A stretch of 45,020 nt of DNA, from positions 1 through 45,020 of IMG/VR virus record IMGVR_UViG_3300034061_004859; one strand, 5' to 3'. A model generated the notes under the pieces. It had not been told where the DNA came from. It did no database searches and saw nothing but the letters and a program-made list of their open reading frames with translations. The position numbers and the translations under genes were made by a program. Below are positions 5,999 to 12,263 of the stretch, in pieces (the stretch's first letter is position 1; each line of letters begins with the position of its first letter). Source of the DNA: a virus.

Positions 5999-8410
5999 CT
6001 AAAGGTCCAGCGCGTCCCGGATAAGCTGTTCCCGGTCCTTCTCAAACAGACGTGGCGAAAGGGTCCAAAACCGGCGACGAGCGCCGCTCGCATCACGTAC
6101 CCGGCCCAGGTTGGTAAACCCGAGAGCGGCCAGCGCGCGGCCGATCGAACGGGCGTCCGTGACATAGCCGTGGTTGTCCGTCAGCGCCTCGCTCAGCAGG
6201 ACCGGGTCCAGCAGCAGGCGGCTCAGCAGCGGGTCGCGGCTGTCATCCAGCGCGTCGTTGATCAGGTCGAATACCTCTGGCCTAGCCAGGGTTACGGCAT
6301 GAGCGTGTTCGATGGACCTCGGCGCCCGCGCCCGCGGATTGAAGTCGGCGGCCAACGGATACTCCAGCATCCACCGGCGGAGAGCGCCTGGCTCCTCGTT
6401 GATGACCCCGTAAAGCCGGGAAAAGTAACCAGGGTTTTTCGCCAGGAAGGCGTCCAAGTCCGCCTTGGTCTGACGCGGCGAGGCAACGATGAAGTAGCGC
6501 GTGTCGCCTTCGCCGACAGGCAAGGCGTCGCGGTGATTGGTCAGCAGCAGATACGCGGTCGTGTTCTTTGCCGCGTATGGCGATTCCTTTTTGACGTGAA
6601 CCTGGACCACGTCGTTGGTGATAAGCGGCTGGAGGCGGTCAAGAATGACGTGACGATTTTGGCTGTGCTGCTTGACCTCCTCGATCACCGTAAGCAACGT
6701 CCCGTCAGCCCAGGACGTGAACGCGCTCTCTTGGATCACCGATGCCGACAACGTGCCGACATTCTCTGACCCGAGGACCGCCCCCATGAGGGTCGCGACA
6801 AACGTCTTGCCGTCCCCCTCTGGGCCTTGCAGCACGACAGCCCAGTTCGGCCGGGTCTGGGTCTGCACGATCGAACACAACCAGGAGAGGACCAAGGCGC
6901 GCTCCCGGGGGTCGCCAATCAAGTGGTCGAAGTGGTCCTCGACTACCTGTATCGCCGCCCGGCCTGCGGGGGTCCATACGGCCGGGAGAGGGGGCTGGCT
7001 GGCCGCGCTGTAGGAGTTCAGGTAGCGGGACCCCTGGAACGTGAAGTAGACGTCCTCCCCCGGCAGGTACATCCGGCCGTGAACCTTGGGTATCTGGTAG
7101 CGGTTAAGCGCGGCCTTGGACGGCAGGGTCTCCGGTTCGGCCCGGCCCTCGGCGATGTCCTTTGCGGTCAGCATGTGAACCGAAAACAGGGCGTCAAACG
7201 CCTTCGCGGTGATCAACTCGGTCGTGCCCGACTTGAAGAATTTGTCGTCCCTGGCGCAATAAACCCAGCCTTGCAGCCAGCCCGGTAGGTCGGCGACGTC
7301 CGGGTTCTCGTAGCGGATAAGATTCCTAGCCATGCCGATTGGCATAATGGTGCCGGTCACGGCTTTGAACTGCGCTCGGATTTGCCCGGCCAGAGCCTCT
7401 CGGGTAAGCGGGTCCAACTCGGTCCGTTTGACCTCTGTCGCGACCGCCTTCAGCCCTGCGGCGTCGGCCGCGGCGGCGATCTTCGCCCGTAATGTCGACT
7501 CGGCCTCCGCGGCCTTGGCGACCTTGGCGTCGTTGGCCAGCTTCATGACCCAGCGGAACGTCGTCGGCGCCCGGCCCTTGCCCTGGATGTCCAGAGACCG
7601 CCAGGACTTCTCGAACCGTTCGTCGGTGTGCTTCATGGCCTGGCTCGACCACTCGTACGCCAGGTCGCGGCCCTCGATCGTCCCGCCGGTCTCGTGATAG
7701 ACGCCGGCGATGACGTTCAACCAGTCGTCATAGGCCCACTCGTCGTCCCCGGTGTTCGGAACGGCCATCAGGATCTCGCGAATCTTGGCCTCCGACAGCC
7801 CGACGATCGGCGTGTCCTCGCGGAACGGGTCGTCATCACCCCCGTGGTTGACGTCCGGCGCCTGGCCGGCCCGATCGAGCGCCCAGGGCGGCAGGTAGGT
7901 CAGCAGGTCGATGTTGCCAAACGGGGCGGCGCCCTCAGCCCACCGATAACGGGGTCCGTCGGGGTGCAGACTCGGCGGCAAAATGATGTAGCCGTTGAAC
8001 TTCAGGTCGATCCCGCCTTTTGCGGGGCCGAGCCGGCCCGGAGCCGAGCGGAGGCCGGCCGGAGCGGCGAACAGGCGGTGTTCACCCCCTCCGCCCGTCA
8101 GGCCCGTCACAGGGCTGTCCAGCGGCCCGTATTCGGCCGTCAGTTTGTCCAAGGTGACCGGCCCGCCGTGCCGGGGGTCGATATCGACCACAATCAGGCC
8201 GGAGGCGGCGCAATGCAGACCGATCCCGGCCGTCGGGTAGCGGGTCCACCACCCGCGAATCGTCTCCGAGTCGGTCGTCCCGTGCAGGTGCCCGCCCTCT
8301 TTACCGAGGCAGGGATGCGGTCGTTTGATGTCGCCCGTCGTAGCCAACGGAAAAACGGGCCACCCAAGCGCCGCGTACCGCAGCGCCGCCTTCAACATTC
8401 TATCTTGCAT
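5999..8410 (-). CDS. Primase-polymerase / SF3-like helicase replication protein
   Basis: 803 residues on the minus strand. Start at 8410 with GGAGAGGGAC just upstream. The N-terminal PrimPol domain (about 1-180) has catalytic VVDIDPR (D77, D79), GGGGEHRLF (H111) and GIDLKFNGYIILPPSLH (D135). A PriCT-2-like region follows (about 200-290, with WLNVIAGVYHETGG). The C-terminal DUF5906/D5-type helicase has Walker A GPEGDGKT (529-536), Walker B TVIEEVK (E577-E578), sensor LLLTNHRDAL (N625) and an arginine-finger-like GDTRYF (R638). It should synthesise primers and unwind DNA at the origin. It is encoded leftward behind the small regulator at 8441, and its 3' end abuts the candidate origin at 5695-5998. 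Domain identity is strong; the operational role is inferred. Confidence 0.93.
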   Translation of the reverse strand: MQDRMLKAALRYAALGWPVFPLATTGDIKRPHPCLGKEGGHLHGTTDSETIRGWWTRYPTAGIGLHCAASGLIVVDIDPRHGGPVTLDKLTAEYGPLDSPVTGLTGGGGEHRLFAAPAGLRSAPGRLGPAKGGIDLKFNGYIILPPSLHPDGPRYRWAEGAAPFGNIDLLTYLPPWALDRAGQAPDVNHGGDDDPFREDTPIVGLSEAKIREILMAVPNTGDDEWAYDDWLNVIAGVYHETGGTIEGRDLAYEWSSQAMKHTDERFEKSWRSLDIQGKGRAPTTFRWVMKLANDAKVAKAAEAESTLRAKIAAAADAAGLKAVATEVKRTELDPLTREALAGQIRAQFKAVTGTIMPIGMARNLIRYENPDVADLPGWLQGWVYCARDDKFFKSGTTELITAKAFDALFSVHMLTAKDIAEGRAEPETLPSKAALNRYQIPKVHGRMYLPGEDVYFTFQGSRYLNSYSAASQPPLPAVWTPAGRAAIQVVEDHFDHLIGDPRERALVLSWLCSIVQTQTRPNWAVVLQGPEGDGKTFVATLMGAVLGSENVGTLSASVIQESAFTSWADGTLLTVIEEVKQHSQNRHVILDRLQPLITNDVVQVHVKKESPYAAKNTTAYLLLTNHRDALPVGEGDTRYFIVASPRQTKADLDAFLAKNPGYFSRLYGVINEEPGALRRWMLEYPLAADFNPRARAPRSIEHAHAVTLARPEVFDLINDALDDSRDPLLSRLLLDPVLLSEALTDNHGYVTDARSIGRALAALGFTNLGRVRDASGARRRFWTLSPRLFEKDREQLIRDALDL

Positions 8411-8440
8411 GTCCCTCTCCGAGCGTGTTGTCGTCAGGGA

Positions 8441-8704
8441 CTATTCGGCGCGGGTCATACCTGCGAAGACATCGGGGGAGAATGCCTCCCGCGGAATGCC
8501 GGCCAGGCGCTCGATCGCCGCGGCGTCTTCCGCCGGCACCCGTCGTCCGCGAATCACGATGTTCGTAAAGTAGTTGCGGTTGCGACCGACGGCCTTACTT
8601 AGCGTGTAGAGTGTGCCGCCCTGTGCGTGACGGATCGCCGCGTGTCGCAGCAAGTACTCGGTCTGGCGTTCGGGTGTATCGGCCCACGGCGGTAGATTGT
8701 TCAT
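8441..8704 (-). CDS. YdaS/Cro-like HTH transcriptional regulator
   Basis: 87 residues on the minus strand, started at 8704 because CAGGAAATCGAC precedes that ATG; a longer frame upstream would cross the operator. The helix-turn-helix lies in the pattern GGTLYTLSKAVGRNRNYFTN (residues about 28-47), followed by IRGRRVPAEDAAAIERLAGI and a late REAFSPDVF. This order (LAxxVG, xGxRxVPAExAxxIE, xPDxF) is typical of the YdaS/Cro-type phage regulators. It probably binds the symmetric operator at 8721-8767 directly upstream, controlling itself, the PrimPol gene behind it and the divergent rightward genes. Whether it acts as Cro or as a lysogeny repressor cannot be read from the sequence. Confidence 0.85.
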   Translation of the reverse strand: MNNLPPWADTPERQTEYLLRHAAIRHAQGGTLYTLSKAVGRNRNYFTNIVIRGRRVPAEDAAAIERLAGIPREAFSPDVFAGMTRAE

Positions 8705-8728
8705 GTCGATTTCCTGTTGTCTAGGGTG

Positions 8729-8758
8729 TTGACAACCTAGCGGCGACCCGCCTAGGGT
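8729..8758 (+). promoter_or_regulatory. Rightward early promoter (TTGACA / TAGGGT)
   Basis: A perfect -35 hexamer TTGACA at 8729-8734 and a -10-like TAGGGT at 8753-8758 are separated by 18 bases. Both lie inside the operator palindromes, so a bound regulator would block it. It would drive the gene at 8802 and the replication block beyond. Confidence 0.6.
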
Positions 8759-8763
8759 GTCAA
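8735..8763 (-). promoter_or_regulatory. Leftward promoter overlapping the operator
   Basis: On the minus strand, TTGACA (8763-8758) and CTAGGT (8740-8735) are spaced by 17 bases, mirroring the rightward promoter. The -10 match is weak. The geometry fits transcription of the regulator and PrimPol genes under the same operator. Confidence 0.45.
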
Positions 8764-8801
8764 CACCGACGGCAAACACGCCGATCGGAAGGAGACGCCC
8801 T

Positions 8802-9149
8802 ATGAGCCTGGAACAAGCACTCGACGCCAACACCGCCGCGATCAAGGACCTGACGGCGGCCATCACGGCCGGCGGCAAGACGACCGCCGCCAGCACGCCG
8901 GCCGCGACCGGCGGCAAGCCGCCCAAGGCCGCGAAGCCGAAGATCACCACGGAAGCCTTGATCACGTTGGCTAAGGAGACCCGGACCAAGATCGGGCCGG
9001 ATGCCTACAAGACGCTGCTGAAGGAACAGACCGGCGTCGACGCCCTGAAGGACGTGCCGCCCGAGAAGATGGACAGCTTCGCCGCGGCGCTGATCGAGGC
9101 CCGGGACGCCGAACCGGCGGAGACCGGGGGTGACGACGACGACGTCTGA
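8802..9149 (+). CDS. Hypothetical early protein, Ala/Lys/Pro-rich linker
   Basis: 115 residues from ATG 8802, chosen because GGAAGGAG lies just upstream; a GTG at 8757 falls inside the operator. A short N-terminal helix (EQALDANTAAIKDLTAAITA, residues 3-22) leads into a low-complexity linker of Thr, Ala, Gly, Pro and Lys (about 23-60). A helical C-terminal domain follows with LAKETRTKIGPDAYKTLLKE and KDVPPEKMDSFAAAL, then an acidic tail ending GGDDDDV. The tail recalls acidic C-termini of ssDNA-binding partners, but I cannot assign a function. It is the first gene under the rightward early promoter. Confidence 0.75.
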   Translation: MSLEQALDANTAAIKDLTAAITAGGKTTAASTPAATGGKPPKAAKPKITTEALITLAKETRTKIGPDAYKTLLKEQTGVDALKDVPPEKMDSFAAALIEARDAEPAETGGDDDDV

Positions 9150-9170
9150 CCGCTGAACTGACTGTAAGTA

Positions 9171-9194
9171 ACCCGGGCGCCGACGCGCTCGGGT
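9171..9194 (+). promoter_or_regulatory. mRNA hairpin before the gene at 9212
   Basis: ACCCGGGCG pairs with CGCTCGGGT (one G-T pair) around a six-base loop in the gap between the genes at 8802 and 9212. There is no T-tract, so it is not an intrinsic terminator. It sits just before an AGGAG ribosome binding site and could protect mRNA or modulate translation. Confidence 0.4.
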
Positions 9195-9211
9195 AGAGGA
9201 GAATACGAAAA

Positions 9212-9412
9212 ATGGCTGACAAATACGTGCCCAAGTTGGGCGACACCGTTACCGACAACGTCACCGGCATGGCCGGAATCGTGATCGGGGTGCTGACCCG
9301 ATTGCACGAAACGAAGACCTACGACATCCAGCCCGCGATTCTGAAGGACGGGGTTTCGCAACCGACGATCTGGCTGCCCGCGGGCCGGCTGGACCACGTT
9401 CCTTTCGACTGA
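9212..9412 (+). CDS. Small phage beta-barrel-like protein (KLGDTVTD type)
   Basis: 66 residues from ATG 9212 behind AGAGGAGAATACG. The opening KYVPKLGDTVTDNVTGMAGI resembles a KOW/SH3-like strand-turn-strand module. The rest (VIGVLTRLHETKTYDIQP, then LKDG and WLPAGRL) matches a family of short phage proteins of unknown function that I recognise by the order LGDxVxDxVTG-xxGIV, yxvQP, LKDG. It is probably a fold-only small regulator or accessory; no catalytic residues are evident. It lies between the early gene at 8802 and thyX. Confidence 0.75.
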   Translation: MADKYVPKLGDTVTDNVTGMAGIVIGVLTRLHETKTYDIQPAILKDGVSQPTIWLPAGRLDHVPFD

Positions 9413-9438
9413 CCGCCTGACGACCCGGAGGACGCGCA

Positions 9439-10323
9439 ATGACCACCCGACCCTGTTCACCCGGCCTGGAGCCGCTGCTGAACGTCACCTATCCGATCCT
9501 CGACCACGGCTTCCTCCGGGTCGAGGACTACATGGGAACCGACGCTTCGATCACCGAGGCGGCCCGTATGTCGACCGGATCGCAACCGCGGTCTGAGGCG
9601 GACGAACGCGGGCTGCTGAACTACCTGATGCGGCACGGACACACGTCGCCGTTCGAAATGTGCGAGATTCGGTATCGCGTGAAGGTCCCGATCTTCGTTG
9701 CCCGCCAGTGGGTACGGCACCGGACCGCCAACATGAACGAGTACTCGATGCGGTATCGCCCGGCGATCACCGACGTCTACCTGCCCGCGCCCGAGAACCT
9801 GGCCCGCCAGGACACCGAGAACAAGCAAGGCCGCGGCAAGCTGCTGACGTCGGAGGAAGCTGACTCGTTTCTGGATACGCTGGAAGCCTCGTGCGACATC
9901 GCCAAGGAAGACTACCAGGTCGCGATCGCCGACTACGATCTCGCCAAGGAACTCGCTCGGATCGGCCTGACGCTGAACACCTACACCGAGTTCACCTGGA
10001 AGACCGACCTGCACAACCTGTTCGGCTTTCTCCATCAGCGGGCCGGCCGGCACGCCCAGTATGAAATCCGGGTCTACGCCGAGAAGATGCTGGAGATCAC
10101 CAAAGCCTGGGTCCCTTGGGCCTACGCGGCCTTCGAAGAGCATCGGCGCGGGGCGTTCCTGCTTTCAAAGACGATGATCAATGTTGTCCGGCATGTGCTG
10201 GAGTCTAACGAACTTCAGATTAAGGGCGCGGACATCGACTGGCTGGGTAATACTTTCGGCGGGCTGGCTCTGACCAAGCGCGAACGGGCGGAACTGAGTT
10301 CCGCTCTTGGCGGGACTGAGTAG
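9439..10323 (+). CDS. thyX: Flavin-dependent thymidylate synthase ThyX
   Basis: 294 residues from ATG 9439. It makes dTMP from dUMP using FAD, NAD(P)H and methylene-tetrahydrofolate. The ThyX signature RHRTANMNEYSMRY lies at residues 93-106, and the flanking HTSPFEMCEIRYRVKVPIFVARQWV and, later, LFGFLHQRAGRHAQYEIR are typical of the family (substrate-binding arginines). Its length is slightly above the usual 220-290. The ribosome binding site CCGGAGGACGCGCA is the same 14-mer found before the DNA polymerase start at 12264. Phages often carry thyX to raise dTTP supply during replication, and the block of polymerase and nucleases behind it fits that role. Confidence 0.97.
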   Translation: MTTRPCSPGLEPLLNVTYPILDHGFLRVEDYMGTDASITEAARMSTGSQPRSEADERGLLNYLMRHGHTSPFEMCEIRYRVKVPIFVARQWVRHRTANMNEYSMRYRPAITDVYLPAPENLARQDTENKQGRGKLLTSEEADSFLDTLEASCDIAKEDYQVAIADYDLAKELARIGLTLNTYTEFTWKTDLHNLFGFLHQRAGRHAQYEIRVYAEKMLEITKAWVPWAYAAFEEHRRGAFLLSKTMINVVRHVLESNELQIKGADIDWLGNTFGGLALTKRERAELSSALGGTE

Positions 10324-10327
10324 GCCG

Positions 10328-11590
10328 GTGTCTGAAGCCGAGGACATCGTTCGCGAAGAGGCCAACGGACACTCCATATTCGGGGCGTCCGGGTCCTCTC
10401 GATACCTGGCCTGCCCAGGGTCGGTGCGTGCGTCGTTCGGGCTGCCGGACACGGCGCGGTACGAGGCAGCGGAGGGCACGGTCGCCCACGGCCTAGCCGA
10501 ACAGTGGTTGCGGTCAGGCGTAAAACCGATTGAGCGGTTGGGCACGACCGAGACCGTCAAACTGTTCACCGGGACATACGACATACCGATTGACGCCGCG
10601 ATGATGGCGTTCGTCGAGCAATACGTCGACTGGTGCAACGAGTCGCCGGGTGACCACTACCACGAACAGCGGGTCGACTATAGCCGGTTGACACCAATCC
10701 CGGACCAAGGCGGCACGGCGGACCACTTCGCCGCTCGCCCGAAGTGGCTGGTCCTGACGGACCTGAAGTACGGGGTCGCCGACAAAATCACCGCCTACCA
10801 CAATCCGCAGGTCAGCTTGTACGCCCTGGGTGTGATTTACGAATGGGACGACCTGTACGACTTCGACAAGGTGACGATCCGGATTTGTCAGCCGCGCCTC
10901 GGGCATTTCGACGAGTGGCACACGACCAAAGAGGAACTGCTACAGTTCGCCGACTGGGCGAAAGGCCGGATGCACCAAGCGTGGGACCCTAACCCGCCGT
11001 TCGTGCCCGGCGAGAAACAGTGCCGGTATTGCAAGGCCCGGCTGACGTGTGACGCGGCGATCCGGTGGGCCGAGCGGCTGATCGACGACACGTTCGACGA
11101 CGAGACGTTCGACCTGCTGGCTACGCCTTCGCTGCCGGACTTCAAAACGGATCACTTCGCCCTGGCGCCGGTCGAGCCGATGTCGACCGAACGACTGGCC
11201 AACCTGGTATCCTGGCGCAAGTGGGCCGAGACCCTGTTCGCCTCGGCGTTCGAAGAACTGGACCGCCGGGCCAAGGCCGGCGACATAGCACCCGGCTGGA
11301 TGCTGGCCGAGGGCAAGAGTAGCCGACGGGTCGAGGACCGGGAGGGCGTCGCCGAGACGCTGGACATCCTGGGCGTGCCCGAGGAAGATATGTGGGACCG
11401 CAAGTTGAAGTCTCCGGCGAAGTTGGAGAACCTGCTGGTCACACAGGCGAAACGGACCGTCAAGGAGGCCAAGGCCCTCTTGAACCCCTACGTCCGGGTT
11501 GTCCCGGGCGGGTCCGTCTTGGCCCCGATCAGTCGGGGCAAACGCGCGGCGACCGATCCTACGGACGACGTGTTCGAAGACGAAACGTGA
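10328..11590 (+). CDS. DUF2800-type PD-(D/E)XK exonuclease (Cas4/RecB-like)
   Basis: 420 residues from GTG 10328 (an in-frame TTG at 10307 is the alternative; neither has a strong ribosome binding site). The nuclease core shows GGTADHF, then LVLTDLKYG (the D...DxK catalytic pattern) followed by KITAYHNPQVSLYALG, which matches DUF2800 proteins of phage recombination modules. A cysteine cluster CRYCKARLTC lies further on (around residue 240), as in Cas4/AddB-like Fe-S nucleases, though I can see only three of the usual four cysteines nearby. It is immediately followed by a DUF2815 ssDNA-binding protein, the common partner. The likely role is processing of DNA ends in recombination-dependent replication. 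Confidence 0.87.
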   Translation: MSEAEDIVREEANGHSIFGASGSSRYLACPGSVRASFGLPDTARYEAAEGTVAHGLAEQWLRSGVKPIERLGTTETVKLFTGTYDIPIDAAMMAFVEQYVDWCNESPGDHYHEQRVDYSRLTPIPDQGGTADHFAARPKWLVLTDLKYGVADKITAYHNPQVSLYALGVIYEWDDLYDFDKVTIRICQPRLGHFDEWHTTKEELLQFADWAKGRMHQAWDPNPPFVPGEKQCRYCKARLTCDAAIRWAERLIDDTFDDETFDLLATPSLPDFKTDHFALAPVEPMSTERLANLVSWRKWAETLFASAFEELDRRAKAGDIAPGWMLAEGKSSRRVEDREGVAETLDILGVPEEDMWDRKLKSPAKLENLLVTQAKRTVKEAKALLNPYVRVVPGGSVLAPISRGKRAATDPTDDVFEDET

Positions 11591-11606
11591 AAACTGGAGA
11601 ACGGAA

Positions 11607-12215
11607 ATGGCTGAACGTAGTGTAGTGAAGAAAGTCGAGAACGCTGTTCTGTACAGCGACGGCACTATTCTGTTGAAGAACTTGCGGGCGTCCTACCCGC
11701 ACGTGCTGGTGCCCCGTGAACAGGACAACGACGACGGGAAGAAGACGAAAAAGTGGGACCTCGTGGGCCTGATGCTGAAGACCACGCATCGGGATGCCAA
11801 GGATCTTGTGAAGGGCGAGATCGACCGCATCCTGGCCGAGAAGAAGGCCAAGGTCGCGGCGGACAAGCGGTTCTTGAAGAACGGCGACGACGCCGGCAAG
11901 GACGGCTACGAGGGGAACTACACGATCTCCGCTTCCGAGACGAAGAAACCGATCGTCAAGGACCGCGACAAGCGGAAGATGACGGACGACGAGGACGATC
12001 GGTTCTACGGCGGCTGCTGGGTGAACGCCCTGATCCGGCCTTGGTATCAGGACAACAAGTACGGCAAGCGGGTCAACGCCGGCCTCGTGGCTGTTCAATT
12101 TCTCAGGGACGGCGAGCCGATGGGCGAAGGTAGCCGGATCAGCGAGGACGACGTCGACAACTCGTTCGACGACGAGTCGCAGGGCTGGGAGGACACGGGA
12201 GGCGACGATCTGTGA
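11607..12215 (+). CDS. DUF2815 ssDNA-binding protein
   Basis: 202 residues from ATG 11607, with GGAGAACGGAA upstream. The N-terminal region runs LKNLRASYPHVLVPRE (about residues 22-37) and the central part has RFLKNGDDAGKDGYEGNY. It continues with GGCWVNALIRPWYQDNKYGKR and NAGLVAVQFLRDGEPMGEG, the DUF2815 pattern. Family members behave as OB-fold ssDNA-binding proteins of phage replication modules (gp2.5-like). The acidic C-terminus ending DTGGDDL is a usual protein-interaction tail of phage SSBs. It sits directly between the DUF2800 nuclease and the DNA polymerase, the standard arrangement for this module. Confidence 0.88.
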   Translation: MAERSVVKKVENAVLYSDGTILLKNLRASYPHVLVPREQDNDDGKKTKKWDLVGLMLKTTHRDAKDLVKGEIDRILAEKKAKVAADKRFLKNGDDAGKDGYEGNYTISASETKKPIVKDRDKRKMTDDEDDRFYGGCWVNALIRPWYQDNKYGKRVNAGLVAVQFLRDGEPMGEGSRISEDDVDNSFDDESQGWEDTGGDDL

Positions 12216-12221
12216 GAACGG

Positions 12222-12241
12222 CCCCGGGCTTCGGCCCGGGG
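12222..12241 (+). promoter_or_regulatory. UUCG-capped hairpin before the DNA polymerase gene
   Basis: CCCCGGGC and GCCCGGGG form a perfect 8-bp stem closed by TTCG, an exceptionally stable tetraloop. It lies in the 48-base gap between the DUF2815 gene and the polymerase GTG start, upstream of GGAGG. No T-tract follows, so it is more likely an mRNA stability or translational element than a terminator. Confidence 0.6.
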
Positions 12242-12263
12242 GACTACCGGAGGACGCGCACCC

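Larger units (their letters stand above)
8721..8767. promoter_or_regulatory. Symmetric divergent operator
   Basis: GGTGTTGACAACCTAG (8725-8740) and its near-perfect inverted copy (8752-8767; complement GGTGTTGACACCCTAG, one mismatch) face each other across 11 bases. The left half is itself part of an imperfect palindrome, CTAGGGTGTTGACAACCTAG (8721-8740). It lies between the regulator gene and the first rightward early gene, which makes it the obvious binding site for the regulator at 8441-8704. Confidence 0.8.

Noticed and set aside
8757-8801. Start at GTG 8757 for the early gene
   Set aside because: It lies within the operator and promoter, whereas ATG 8802 follows GGAAGGAG.
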